Of a DNA stretch of 64,000 nucleotides, positions 53,170 to 62,419 are shown in pieces. Source of the DNA: Pseudomonadota bacterium (GTDB lineage Bacteria > Pseudomonadota > Gammaproteobacteria > Pseudomonadales > Pseudohongiellaceae); contig JAQBSZ010000014.1 in the NCBI GenBank assembly GCA_027623555.1, forward strand, positions 1 to 64,000, written 5' to 3'. Numbering within the stretch: position 1 is the first letter of the stretch; each line of letters opens with the position of its first letter. Below the pieces are notes generated by a model, which was not told where the DNA came from, made no database searches, and was given only the letters and a program-made list of their open reading frames with translations. The position numbers and the translations under genes were made by a program.

Positions 53170-53661
53170 GTGGCCGCGAACAATGGCGCAACTGCCACAA
53201 ACAGCAATCGCAACAACCGGCCACGGGTACCTCTAGCGCAACGGCGTAGGGCGCGCCGACTAATTTTACAGGCCATGTACCAGTGGTTGATGGCCGAGTC
53301 AGATCCGGTAGAGATCGCCAAACAATTTCGAGAGGAAACCCAGGGCAAGGTAGATTGGAAGTATTTTGAGGAAGTCTTCATCAGCATTCCAGAATCAGCG
53401 CCGCAACTGGATAAGTTTCTCAATCCGCTACTGGATCGTGACCCGTCTGCCATTGATCCGGTTGAGAAAGCGCTGCTTTACCTGGGCGCGTACGAGTTAG
53501 CCCATCGCATCGACGTGCCGTATCGAGTCGTTATCAATGAATGCGTAGAGTTGGCAAAGGTGTTCGGCGCCACCGATAGTCACAAATATATCAATGGTGT
53601 CCTGGATAAGCTGGCTGCCTCACTGAGATCGGCAGAACGCAGACATTCGAATTCAATCTAA
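53170..53661 (+). CDS. nusB: Transcription antitermination factor NusB
   Basis: A 163-aa all-helical NusB: RRRARRLILQAMYQWLM, DRDPSAIDPVEKALLYLGAYEL, VPYRVVINECVELAKVFGATDSHKYINGVLDKLA. It binds boxA RNA with NusE (S10) for rRNA antitermination. The start is GTG directly after the ribH stop, and the extra basic N-terminus of about 20 residues is rich in Asn/Arg. ribH-nusB-thiL is conserved synteny. Confidence 0.96.
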   Translation: MAANNGATATNSNRNNRPRVPLAQRRRARRLILQAMYQWLMAESDPVEIAKQFREETQGKVDWKYFEEVFISIPESAPQLDKFLNPLLDRDPSAIDPVEKALLYLGAYELAHRIDVPYRVVINECVELAKVFGATDSHKYINGVLDKLAASLRSAERRHSNSI

Positions 53662-53704
53662 TCTTCACAGAGTTTCAAATTTTGAGAAAGGCGATGATTA
53701 GCCA

Positions 53705-54712
53705 ATGAGCCAGGCAGAGTTTGAAATAATCCGTCGCTATTTTAAAGAATCAGCCCTGAATTTCTCCAGGCAGGGCATCGAGAAAAGCATCGGTGACGAT
53801 GGCGCCCTGATCAAGATCCCCCCCGACCACCTGCTATGCATGTCAATGGATGCCCTGGTTGCCGGAGTCCATTTTCCCTATTCTGCCGATGCGGCAATGA
53901 TTGCCAATCGAGCCCTGGCCGTAAACCTCAGTGATCTCGCGGCAATGGGTGCTGAGCCCTACTGCTTCACTCTTGCCCTGGTGCTTCCCGAAAACAACCC
54001 GGCCTGGTTGGAAAAATTCAGTGGCGGGCTGCTGCGTCTGGCGCAGCGCTTTAACTGCCCGCTGGTGGGGGGTGATATTACTGAAGGACCACTGAGCATT
54101 GTCATTCAGGTCCACGGCCTGAATCAGCCCGACCGGGTCATTCGCCGGGATGGCGCCAAACCAGGAGATTCGGTGTATGTATCGGGTTGCCTGGGAGACG
54201 GTGCCATAGCACTGGCCAGTATCGGAATTCGCTCCCACCTTGGCGAAGCCGTTGAATTGATCGATGAAACCTTACCCGATGCCTGCCGGGAGTACTTTCG
54301 AGCCGCCTATTATGAACCAGAGCCAAGGATTGAGTTGGCCGGGCGCTGCAACGCTCTGGTGAGTGCCGGGATCGATATCTCCGATGGATTGCTCGGTGAT
54401 CTGGGCCATATCCTCAATGCCAGTGGCGTAGGAGCTGAACTCAACGTTCACCGCTTGCCGTATTCCGAATCCTCTACCTGTTGCACAAGCCCGGAAAACA
54501 GACTGCGGGCTGCGCTTTATGGCGGTGATGACTATGAACTGTGCCTGACAGTTTCACCTCAGCAGATCTCCGCACTGGAATCGGTTGCCGAGAAGCTGAA
54601 CACGCGAATTAGCTGCATCGGTGAGATTGTCGAGGGAGACGGGATTGTGTGTCTGGATGAAGCGGGTCAGGTCATCGAACTTACCGACCATCCTTATGAG
54701 CACTTTCTGTAG
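53705..54712 (+). CDS. thiL: Thiamine-monophosphate kinase
   Basis: 335 aa. The PurM-like fold opens with IGDDGALIKIPP, then LCMSMDALVAGVHFP, ANRALAVNLSDLAAMGAEP, CPLVGGDITEGPLSI and the C-terminal GGDDYELCLTV. It phosphorylates TMP to the cofactor TDP, which the Dxs encoded at 60370 needs. It is 43 bp after nusB and 12 bp before pgpA. Confidence 0.96.
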   Translation: MSQAEFEIIRRYFKESALNFSRQGIEKSIGDDGALIKIPPDHLLCMSMDALVAGVHFPYSADAAMIANRALAVNLSDLAAMGAEPYCFTLALVLPENNPAWLEKFSGGLLRLAQRFNCPLVGGDITEGPLSIVIQVHGLNQPDRVIRRDGAKPGDSVYVSGCLGDGAIALASIGIRSHLGEAVELIDETLPDACREYFRAAYYEPEPRIELAGRCNALVSAGIDISDGLLGDLGHILNASGVGAELNVHRLPYSESSTCCTSPENRLRAALYGGDDYELCLTVSPQQISALESVAEKLNTRISCIGEIVEGDGIVCLDEAGQVIELTDHPYEHFL

Positions 54713-54724
54713 GAGTCCTGGTTG

Positions 54725-55201
54725 ATGGTCACGACGCCGCCGTCTGTCTGGCGTAATCCAGTTCATTTCCTGGCATTTGGTCTCGGCAGCGGTGCCGTTC
54801 CGAAGGCGCCAGGTACCGCCGGATCATTGGCTGCAGTTTTGCTATACCTGCCACTTTCTGAATTGTCTGTTAGCGCCTACGCCCTGGTGCTGATAACAAG
54901 CTTCAGCCTGGGAATCTGGCTCTGTGGCAAGACCGCGGAAGAGATTGGGGTACATGATCACGGCGGCATCGTGTGGGACGAGTTTGTGGGCATGTGGTTC
55001 ACCCTGTTTATGGCCCCGGAGGGGTGGTTATGGATAGGCCTTGGTTTTTGCCTGTTTCGTGCCCTGGATATCCTCAAGCCCTGGCCAATCAAATGGGTCG
55101 ATAAGCGGGTGGCAGGTGGGCTGGGAATCATGCTAGATGATGTATTAGCAGGTATAATGGCCGCCCTGTGTATTCAGGCCATCCAGGTGTTGATTGGCTA
55201 A
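54725..55201 (+). CDS. pgpA: Phosphatidylglycerophosphatase A
   Basis: 158 aa with a short membrane region. GSGAVPKAPGTAGSLAAV, IVWDEFVGMWFTL and LFRALDILKPWPI are the PgpA signature; the acidic residues bind Mg. It dephosphorylates phosphatidylglycerol phosphate in the inner membrane. ATG 54725 (AGGAG 9 nt upstream) is preferred over the preceding TTG at 54722. Confidence 0.95.
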   Translation: MVTTPPSVWRNPVHFLAFGLGSGAVPKAPGTAGSLAAVLLYLPLSELSVSAYALVLITSFSLGIWLCGKTAEEIGVHDHGGIVWDEFVGMWFTLFMAPEGWLWIGLGFCLFRALDILKPWPIKWVDKRVAGGLGIMLDDVLAGIMAALCIQAIQVLIG

Positions 55202-55268
55202 TCTGCTGATCTCTTCGGCTCTCGATCATAGGGTGGACTGGTAGAAGGAAAAGAGAAGAGGAATTTTT

Positions 55269-55853
55269 TTGACAGTCAAGTACGTAGCATCGGCGACATT
55301 ACCCACGCAGTGGGGTCAGTTCACCATTCATGGTTTCGAAGAACAGGAATCCGGCAAGGAGCATATCGCTCTGACGCTGGGCGAAATTTCCAGCGCTGCG
55401 CCATTATTGTGCCGCGTCCATTCGGAGTGTCTGACTGGCGACTGCCTGTTTAGTCTGCGCTGCGACTGTGGTCCCCAATTACAGGCTGCTATGGAAAGCA
55501 TAGCGGAAGAAGGCAGAGGGCTGCTTCTCTATTTGCGCCAGGAAGGCAGAGGCATCGGACTGCTTAACAAGATCAAGGCCTATGCGCTGCAAGACTCCGG
55601 CGCTGACACGGTTGAAGCAAACGTCCAGCTTGGTTTTGAACCGGACAGTCGCGATTATCAAATCTGTAAACCCATGCTCGATCATTTTCAGGTCAAGGCG
55701 CTTAGATTAATGACCAATAATCCGCGCAAGGTTGATGCCCTGCATGACATGGGATTCGAAGTGCCGGAGATTATTCCCATCCACACAAAAGCAAACCCGC
55801 ACAATGAAAGCTATCTTGCGGTGAAGGTGGATAAGTTAGGCCACATGAAGTAA
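55269..55853 (+). CDS. ribA: GTP cyclohydrolase II
   Basis: 194 aa. The zinc ligands are complete ([14 protein letters not shown]), with the catalytic [13 protein letters not shown] and [13 protein letters not shown] blocks. It opens GTP to the first riboflavin intermediate. This is the functional RibA of the window, compensating for the degenerate domain in ribBA. The start is TTG 55269 after AAGAGG and a seven-T run; the N-terminus then aligns with E. coli RibA. Confidence 0.95.
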   Translation: MTVKYVASATLPTQWGQFTIHGFEEQESGKEHIALTLGEISSAAPLLCRVHSECLTGDCLFSLRCDCGPQLQAAMESIAEEGRGLLLYLRQEGRGIGLLNKIKAYALQDSGADTVEANVQLGFEPDSRDYQICKPMLDHFQVKALRLMTNNPRKVDALHDMGFEVPEIIPIHTKANPHNESYLAVKVDKLGHMK

Positions 55854-55857
55854 ATCC

Positions 55858-56523
55858 GTGGCCGTTACTCGCAAAAAAATTATCGTCGACTTCATACGCC
55901 ACGGTGAACCTGAAGGTGGCGACATCCTCCGCGGCAGGGTAAATCCAATTCTTACCGAACGGGGTTGGGCACAAATGCAGAACGCCACGGCACTGAGTCA
56001 AGCTCATGAACCGTCACCCGCCACACCGCCCTGGACCGAAATTATTTCTTCTCCCCTGGATCGCTGTCGGCAATTCGCCGAGCGCACCGCCGAACGGATA
56101 AACCTTAAGACTGGCATTGATGAGCAATGGCAGGAAATTGACTACGGTGACTGGGATGGCATGCTGGTGAGTGAGTGGCGCAAAGTAGCGGCCGAGCAGT
56201 TCAAGGCATTTCGCAATGATCTCTCCGCGCTCGCACCCCCAAATGGCGAAGACTATCTCGCCTTCAAGCAGCGCGTGTTGACCGCCTGGGATAGCATTGC
56301 CAAAAAGCCCGATGGCAGTCACCTGCTGATTGTGACTCACGGTGGCGTGCTGCGCGTCATACTGCCTACGGTATTAGGTATGCCCCTGAATCGAAGTTTC
56401 CCGCTGCATATTCCCTTCGCCTGTTTCAGCCGCGTAAGCCTGGATGTTCAGGCAGGCAAGGTCAGTGCCAGTCTGATCTTTCATAACGCCGCCGAATACG
56501 CAGCGGGTAGCGACTCCAGCTGA
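55858..56523 (+). CDS. cobC: Histidine phosphatase, alpha-ribazole-phosphatase-like
   Basis: A 221-aa phosphoglycerate-mutase-type phosphatase with IRHGEPEG at the N-terminus (phospho-His), SPLDRCRQFAE, WQEIDYGDWDG and THGGVLRVILP. CobC removes the phosphate of alpha-ribazole-5'-phosphate in B12 assembly. The assignment rests on fold plus neighbourhood: the convergent B12 genes end 6 bp away. It begins GTG 4 bp after ribA, so it is transcribed with the flavin gene. A broader histidine-phosphatase role is possible. Confidence 0.75.
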   Translation: MAVTRKKIIVDFIRHGEPEGGDILRGRVNPILTERGWAQMQNATALSQAHEPSPATPPWTEIISSPLDRCRQFAERTAERINLKTGIDEQWQEIDYGDWDGMLVSEWRKVAAEQFKAFRNDLSALAPPNGEDYLAFKQRVLTAWDSIAKKPDGSHLLIVTHGGVLRVILPTVLGMPLNRSFPLHIPFACFSRVSLDVQAGKVSASLIFHNAAEYAAGSDSS

Positions 56524-56529
56524 ATACGC

Positions 56530-57432
56530 TTAGCGCTTGCGTCTGGCCAGTTCGAGCTGTTCACACATCTGCTGTGCCCCAAGCAGTGCCCGAGGTGTAT
56601 GCCGCTGTAGAAGTTCAGGAGGAATGAAGTACAGGTTTTCCTTCGCCACGGCTTCCAGACTGGACCACCGCGTCCAGTCATCCAACCACTCGGGCCGCTC
56701 TATATCCATGCCGCTGGCAATGATCACTTCGGGATTTCTCACCAGCACCGCTTCTCTGCTTACCTTTGGGGCTACGAGCTTGATGTCGGCGAAGACATTG
56801 TTACCACCGCACAGCTTGATAATGTCATTAATCAGCTCATTACCACCCGCCGTAATCAGTGGCAGGGCCCATACCTGATAAAAAACCTGGAGCGCAGGGA
56901 GGCCGCTGTACTGGTTTCTCAGTCTAGCCAGATTCTCGTGGAACGCGACAAGCGCCTGGCGCGCTAGCGCTTCGGTGCCTGCCAGTTGCGCCAGACGTTC
57001 AATATGGGATGGTATCGACGCCAGGCTCTTCGGTTCCGCGATATACACTGTCAGCCCCAATTGTCTGAGGCGGTTCACCGAGGTGCGCGGGTTACCGCTC
57101 TGCCAGGCAATGACCAGATCAGGCTGCAGTTCCAGGATGCGCTCGGTGTCCAACAGGTCAAAGCGCCCGATAATAGGTAACCTGGCGGCTGCGGCTGGAT
57201 AATCGCTGTACTCGACGGCGCCAACCAGCTGTTCACCTGCGCCAGCGGCATAGACCAGTTCGGTCAGAGAAGGTGCCAGACTGATAATGCGGGTCGCCGG
57301 TCGCTCAAGAGAAACCAGGGTACCTTCGTCGTCCCTGACTTCCGCCGCAACCAGACTCGAGCTGGCAATGCCGAGCAATACTGTAAATACCGCCGCGCTG
57401 AAGAGTGCCACTGAAATGAAACCTGACCTCAT
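56530..57432 (-). CDS. btuF: Cobalamin-type periplasmic binding protein BtuF
   Basis: About 300 aa with a signal peptide (SVALFSAAVFTVLLGIASSSLVAAE), then a class III binding fold: RIISLAPSLTELVYAAGAGEQLVGAVEYSDYPAAA, ILELQPDLVIAWQSG, LAQLAGTEALA, LINDIIKLCGGNNVF, NPEVIIASG. This matches BtuF, the B12-delivering subunit for BtuCD. No btuC or btuD gene is in the window. ATG 57432 shares one base with the cobO stop (TGATG), so coupling is likely. Confidence 0.88.
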   Translation of the reverse strand: MRSGFISVALFSAAVFTVLLGIASSSLVAAEVRDDEGTLVSLERPATRIISLAPSLTELVYAAGAGEQLVGAVEYSDYPAAAARLPIIGRFDLLDTERILELQPDLVIAWQSGNPRTSVNRLRQLGLTVYIAEPKSLASIPSHIERLAQLAGTEALARQALVAFHENLARLRNQYSGLPALQVFYQVWALPLITAGGNELINDIIKLCGGNNVFADIKLVAPKVSREAVLVRNPEVIIASGMDIERPEWLDDWTRWSSLEAVAKENLYFIPPELLQRHTPRALLGAQQMCEQLELARRKR

Positions 57433-58040
57433 CAATAATCGATGCCTTTCTGAACCTTGATACCGGCGTTGAAGGCGTGCTTGGTGTCTGCCACTTCGCT
57501 GACCGTGTCCGCCAGTTCCACCAGTTCCTTCGCTGCATTGCGCCCGGTAACAATGACATGTTGGGATTCCGGTCGGTTCTTCAGTGCTGTCAGCACCGAT
57601 TCCTTGTCCAGGTAGCCATAGGTGAGCATGTAGGTGAGTTCATCGAGTATCACCACATCTATGTCTGAATCACTCAGCAGCTCGACAGCTTTTTCCCAGG
57701 TGGCTAGCGCGGCGGCGATGTCCTTGTCCCGATCCTGGGTCTCCCAGGTAAAGCCGGTATTCATGACATGGAATTCAACCAGGGGACTACCCTCGAACAG
57801 GAGTTGCTCGCCACACTCCCACTGTCCCTTGATGAACTGGACGACACCACACTTCAGGCCGTGCCCGACGCTGCGCGCCAGCATGCCGAATGCCGAAGAA
57901 CTCTTGCCTTTGCCATTTCCGGTCAGCAGCACCAGCAGTCCTTTGTCCCTTTGTGCTTCGGCAATGCGCGCATCGATGTGCGACTTCTTGCGCTGCATGG
58001 CACGTTTGTGACGCTTGTTGCGCTCTTCGTTATTCGACAC
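57432..58040 (-). CDS. cobO: Cob(I)yrinic acid a,c-diamide adenosyltransferase
   Basis: 202 aa of the CobA/CobO/BtuR type: GLLVLLTGNGKGKSSSAFGMLARSVGHG is the P-loop, with VQFIKGQWECGEQLL and DIDVVILDELTYML. It adds the 5'-deoxyadenosyl ligand to corrinoid. The N-terminal roughly 30 residues are Lys/Arg-rich. It lies 10 bp after btuB and overlaps btuF, all under the upstream riboswitch. Confidence 0.94.
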   Translation of the reverse strand: MSNNEERNKRHKRAMQRKKSHIDARIAEAQRDKGLLVLLTGNGKGKSSSAFGMLARSVGHGLKCGVVQFIKGQWECGEQLLFEGSPLVEFHVMNTGFTWETQDRDKDIAAALATWEKAVELLSDSDIDVVILDELTYMLTYGYLDKESVLTALKNRPESQHVIVTGRNAAKELVELADTVSEVADTKHAFNAGIKVQKGIDY

Positions 58041-58050
58041 GGTCTGCTCC

Positions 58051-60012
58051 CTAGAAGTTTACCCTGATACCTATATAAGACGCGCGATCCGGGGCGATAA
58101 AATCGCTAACCTCCTGGTAGTGGTCATTAAACGCGTTTTCGATGCGGCCATACAACTGAATTGCCGCGCTGATTGTGTAGCTGGCGGTCAAGTCCACCAC
58201 ATCGAAGTCTTCGAGTGTGGCTGTGGTGCCGAATATTTCATCGATTGCATCCTGCGCGGCACGATACAGAACGCTTATTCGAAATCGCTCGGAGTTGCTA
58301 ACGTAGTGCAGTCCGAGATTCGCCAGGTGCCTGGGTCGGCGTAAGCGCTGTAAACCTGTGGGTCGCTCGGTATCGTTGTAAGTATAGTTGGCTGAAACGG
58401 AGTAGTTTTCGTTCCATGTCAGCCTGCCACTGACCTCAAACCCCCGGGAAGAGCTGGTACCGAAATCCTGCAGGTAGCCACTGAATCCCGCCAGATCGAA
58501 GAAGATGGCATCTTCAATCTCCTGGTCAAACAGGGTTGCTTCCAGATGTAAGCGGTTTCCTGCCTGGTATTCAATGCCGTATTCGAACCCCTGGCTTGTC
58601 TCCTCATCAAGAGAAGTGAAGGCAGCAGGTGGAAAAGCGAAGGGGCCGGCATTGTAGTCGATCTCAAAAAGACTGGGTGCTCTGAAACCAGAGCCGTAAC
58701 TGGCCTTGAATTTGAGCAGCGAGTCAGCGAAGGAAATCAGATAGGCAGCCGTTATGCGGGAACTCACATGAGTCCCGAAGTCGTCGTTGTCATCGAGCCT
58801 GGCGCCTGCAGTAAGGAACAGTGAGTCTGAGAAATCGCTCAGCAATTCCACGAAGTAGCCCTTGTTATCTCTTTGCAGTATGCCGCTGTGTTCTTCTTCC
58901 AGATCGAATCCGAAGACCACATCGAGTCCGGGCAGGTTCTGCAGGCTACCCAGGTACTCCCAGCGCGCGATCTCACCTTTGGAGCCGAAGGCAAACAGCC
59001 CTGACGCGAAGTCTTCCCGGTCTGTGCGCGTATTGGTGTAGGCCAGGGAATGATTAATGCTTCGTGAGGTGAAGTCTGCAGCGATTCGGGTAGCGGTGAA
59101 GTCATAGTGTGAATCGCAATCGTAGACCGTGGTACCTGAGAAGCACCCATCATACTGTGCTCGACCTTCGACATTTCTGTGCACAAGCTGCAGGCGCAAT
59201 GAATCACTGACCGTGAATCCGACCCGTCCATGAAAACTCGTATTTTCATAGCCATCATCATCTGCAACGGCTACGTCAGAACTGCGCACATTGTATCCGT
59301 CGGTTTCAAATTCAGCAGCGGTAAGTGTGAAATCGACTCTCTCATTCCCGCCCGCCAAATTCGCCACGAGCTGGTCGGTGCCACGACTTCCGACCTGCCC
59401 ATCTACGCGGCCAAATATTCCCGGTTCAGTTGTGGTCCGGGAGCTGATGGCGATGACTCCGCCTGCATCCGCGCCGTAACTGAGTCCCTGTGGACCACGC
59501 AGAATTTCTACCCGGCTGATTCCGCTGCTGAGCACGTGTTCGATGGGACTCAGGACCTGCGGCGCACTGGGGTCGGATAACTCCACGCCGTCGAACAGCG
59601 TGAGCGTGCGATAGCCTTCTTCGCCGCGAATTCTCAAGGCAGAGGTAGCGCCGGTTCCACCGTTGCTGGATTTCCCTATCGCCAGAGTCTGTCTCAGTAC
59701 ATCCGCCAGTGAAAAATTCCCGTGTGCCTGAATCTGCTGCTCATTAAGAACCGTCACCGAGGCGGCGACCTGCCGTGCGGGCACCGGAATACGGTTTGTA
59801 ATGACAATGATTTCTTCAAGCGGACTGGTTTGTTGCTGAGCCAGGACCGATTGGCCTGATAAGAGCAATAGTGTGCCGCAGAGCGCATTCCTTGTGCCGC
59901 AGAGCACATTCATTGTGCCGCAGAGCACATTCATTGTGCCGAAGAGCGCTTTCATTGTGCCGAAGAGCGCTTTCATTGTGCCGAAGAGCACAATAAGTTT
60001 GCGTGTTAACAT
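58051..60012 (-). CDS. btuB: TonB-dependent vitamin B12 receptor BtuB
   Basis: About 650 aa: TonB-box-like EEIIVITNR near 72, plug (SLADVLRQTLAIGKSSNGG, VEILRGPQGLSYGADAGGVIAI), 22-strand barrel and C-terminal phenylalanine (IGIRVNF). The riboswitch and the cobO/btuF neighbours support B12 as ligand. ATG 60012 has GGGAG 6 nt upstream and is preferred over ATG 60018. The signal region is unusual: six copies of a heptad (LFGTMKA or LCGTMNV type) precede LLLLSGQSVLAQ. Several repeats contain an in-frame ATG. Confidence 0.93.
   Translation of the reverse strand: MLTRKLIVLFGTMKALFGTMKALFGTMNVLCGTMNVLCGTRNALCGTLLLLSGQSVLAQQQTSPLEEIIVITNRIPVPARQVAASVTVLNEQQIQAHGNFSLADVLRQTLAIGKSSNGGTGATSALRIRGEEGYRTLTLFDGVELSDPSAPQVLSPIEHVLSSGISRVEILRGPQGLSYGADAGGVIAISSRTTTEPGIFGRVDGQVGSRGTDQLVANLAGGNERVDFTLTAAEFETDGYNVRSSDVAVADDDGYENTSFHGRVGFTVSDSLRLQLVHRNVEGRAQYDGCFSGTTVYDCDSHYDFTATRIAADFTSRSINHSLAYTNTRTDREDFASGLFAFGSKGEIARWEYLGSLQNLPGLDVVFGFDLEEEHSGILQRDNKGYFVELLSDFSDSLFLTAGARLDDNDDFGTHVSSRITAAYLISFADSLLKFKASYGSGFRAPSLFEIDYNAGPFAFPPAAFTSLDEETSQGFEYGIEYQAGNRLHLEATLFDQEIEDAIFFDLAGFSGYLQDFGTSSSRGFEVSGRLTWNENYSVSANYTYNDTERPTGLQRLRRPRHLANLGLHYVSNSERFRISVLYRAAQDAIDEIFGTTATLEDFDVVDLTASYTISAAIQLYGRIENAFNDHYQEVSDFIAPDRASYIGIRVNF
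59872..59997 (-). repeat. Six 21-bp in-frame tandem repeats in the btuB signal region
   Basis: Six consecutive 21-bp units fill 59872-59997; on the plus strand each begins TGTGCCG. They encode seven-residue repeats with at most four differing residues between units. Because the unit is a multiple of three, copy-number change would lengthen or shorten the signal segment without frameshift. Confidence 0.92.
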
Positions 60013-60119
60013 TTTCATCTCCCAATGAATCCATCCGCAGTCTTTTACTGCAGATAAAAAGTCATCAGGGAGGGATCAGGTAGCAGAGTATGAAAAGACT
60101 CAACCACTGATGTAGCCCT

Positions 60120-60275
60120 CCGCTGCATCGATTATGGCGGTTAATCAGGCTGGTGTCGGACTCAACTCTCTGCTGAATGAAAATCTCAGCAGGGCGTATC
60201 ACCGTTGCGGGGGCAGTACCGGATTCACACCGGTTTCCCAGTTAGCCAGATTGTAAAGGACAAAACTGGCGCCAG
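60120..60275 (-). ncRNA. Cobalamin riboswitch upstream of btuB
   Basis: On the minus strand the conserved core is plain: GGGAAACCGGTGTGAATCC, then GGTACTGCCCCCGCAACGG, and further on the B12-box-like GTCCGACACCAGCCTG (complement of 60147-60162). The paired segment CCGGT...ACCGG and the stem CTGCTGAG/CTCAGCAG (around 60167-60193) are also present. It precedes btuB by about 110 nt and should repress the btuB-cobO-btuF unit when adenosylcobalamin is high. The exact ends are approximate. Confidence 0.93.
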
Positions 60276-60369
60276 AATTAACTCGTTCTCCAAAGAGAAC
60301 GGACGCAGTCTATCTGCCGGGGATTAATCAGTCAATCAAGGGAATGCGAAGAGTAGGGGCCCGGGTGGG

Positions 60370-62328
60370 CTAAACCGCTTTGGATTGAATCTTACAATCA
60401 GCAAGTTTCTTCTTGATAGCACTGAAGATGCTGTCGCTGTCCAGGTCGATGCTGGCGAGCATTTCCGGAACCTTGCCATGACTCAGAAAGGAATCGGGGA
60501 GGCCGAGGTTGAGGATAGGAATCTGGTAATTCGCGCGTAGCAAGAATTCGTTTATCGCCGAGCCAGCGCCTCCCATGACAACATTCTCTTCAATGGTAAC
60601 GATGAGCCGATGGCGGGTTGCCATGTCACCGACAAGATCTTCATCCAGTGGTTTTACAAACCGCATGTCCACTACTGTGGCATTGAGCCGGTCGGCTGCA
60701 GCGAGGGCCGGGCCCACCATGCTACCGAAGGCAAGAATCGCTACCGATCTGCCTTCACGGCGCAGCTTGGCCTTGCCAATAGGGACTGGTTCGAGCGTGT
60801 TTTCGATTTCAACGCCTGGGCCTTTGCCGCGCGGATAACGCACTGCCGTAGGACCCACGTGATGATAGGCGGTAGACAATAATTTTCGCGTCTCGTCCTC
60901 ATTGCTGGGGGTCATGACCACCATATTGGGAATACAGCGCAGGTAGCTGAGATCGAAACTGCCTGCATGTGTCGGGCCGTCTTCACCGACCAGGCCGGCC
61001 CGATCGATAGCGAAGAGTATGTTCAGCTTCTGTAATGCCACATCATGGATAAGTTGATCATATCCACGTTGCAGAAAAGTTGAGTAGATCGCGATTACAG
61101 GCTTGATATTATTACAGGCCATGCCGGCGGCGAAGGTGATCGCATGTTGTTCGGCAATGGCCACATCATGGAAGCGCTCGGGGAATTGCTGAGCGAAGTC
61201 TTTCATTCCTGAACCATCACCCATCGCCGGTGTGATCCCGACGACTCGCTCATCAAGGGTGGCAACATCACACAACCAATCCCCGAATACTTGTGAGTAA
61301 GTTGGGGAACCCTTGGGCAGTTTTGTACCTATCGCTTGCTGTGCTGCTTCCTGCTCAGGGCTTGATTGCTCAGTGACTGTTTTCTTTGCACTTGTGGCTG
61401 GATCGATCTTGCTCAGGGCATGCATGCCGAACGGATCATTCTCGGACTCAGAGTAACCCTTGCCTTTCTGTGTGACGATATGTAGTAGCTGCGGACCGCG
61501 CAGCGACTTTATATTGCCCAGTATGTCAACCAGCCCTTCGGTATCATGCCCATCAATCAAACCAATATAGTTAAAGCCGATTTCTTCGAACAAGGTGCCG
61601 GGTGACACCATTCCCTTCATGTATTCTTCGGCTCGATGTGCGGCTTTGAGTGCGGGTGGAATCTTTGCCAGCACGCGCTTGGAACCGGTGCGGATAAAAT
61701 TGTAGGGCTTGCTTGCCCACATGCGTGCGAAGTAACTGGAAAGGCCACCAACATTGTCGGAGATCGACATGTTGTTATCGTTGAGGATCACCAGAATATT
61801 GTCATCCAGATGCCCGGCATGGTTGAGCGCCTCGAATGCCATACCGGCAGTCATTGCACCATCCCCAATCACTGCGATGTTATGGTGGTCCTGATCGAGC
61901 ATGCGGTCTGCAACCATCATGCCCAGTGCAGCACTGATCGAAGTGCTGGAGTGACCCACTCCAAACATGTCGTATTCGCTTTCCTCGCGATTTGGAAAGG
62001 GGGCCAGGCCTCCGGCTTGTCGTATAGTCAGCATTGCTTCCCGGCGCCCGGTGAGTATCTTGTGTGGATAGGCCTGGTGGCCCACATCCCATACCAGTCG
62101 ATCCCTGGGTGTGTCGAATACATAATGCAGTGCAATGGTGAGTTCAACGACCCCCAGGCCTGCGCCAAAATGTCCGCCAGTTTTCCCTACAGAGTAAAGC
62201 AGGAAAAGACGCAATTCTTCTGCCAACTGGGAAAGCTGATCGATTTCCAGCTTTTTGAGGTCGGCTGGGCTGTTTATCTGATCCAGCAGCGGGGTTTCGG
62301 GACGAGTTCGGGGTATCTCTTTCAGCAT
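60370..62328 (-). CDS. dxs: 1-deoxy-D-xylulose-5-phosphate synthase
   Basis: 652 aa, full length. The TDP-binding motif is [18 protein letters not shown]...LNDNNMSIS. The N-terminal [19 protein letters not shown], the transketolase-like [12 protein letters not shown] and [20 protein letters not shown] are intact. It condenses pyruvate and glyceraldehyde-3-phosphate, the first MEP-pathway step, also feeding thiamine and pyridoxal. It is downstream of ispA and xseB on the same strand. Confidence 0.98.
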   Translation of the reverse strand: MLKEIPRTRPETPLLDQINSPADLKKLEIDQLSQLAEELRLFLLYSVGKTGGHFGAGLGVVELTIALHYVFDTPRDRLVWDVGHQAYPHKILTGRREAMLTIRQAGGLAPFPNREESEYDMFGVGHSSTSISAALGMMVADRMLDQDHHNIAVIGDGAMTAGMAFEALNHAGHLDDNILVILNDNNMSISDNVGGLSSYFARMWASKPYNFIRTGSKRVLAKIPPALKAAHRAEEYMKGMVSPGTLFEEIGFNYIGLIDGHDTEGLVDILGNIKSLRGPQLLHIVTQKGKGYSESENDPFGMHALSKIDPATSAKKTVTEQSSPEQEAAQQAIGTKLPKGSPTYSQVFGDWLCDVATLDERVVGITPAMGDGSGMKDFAQQFPERFHDVAIAEQHAITFAAGMACNNIKPVIAIYSTFLQRGYDQLIHDVALQKLNILFAIDRAGLVGEDGPTHAGSFDLSYLRCIPNMVVMTPSNEDETRKLLSTAYHHVGPTAVRYPRGKGPGVEIENTLEPVPIGKAKLRREGRSVAILAFGSMVGPALAAADRLNATVVDMRFVKPLDEDLVGDMATRHRLIVTIEENVVMGGAGSAINEFLLRANYQIPILNLGLPDSFLSHGKVPEMLASIDLDSDSIFSAIKKKLADCKIQSKAV

Positions 62329-62419
62329 TTGCGTATTTCAACCCTACAGGCGCCAGTTTTCAAGGGTTTCCTTGGCAATTCAGGGAATAAAATGGCTAAG
62401 GCGAGACTGCAGTGGGCAA

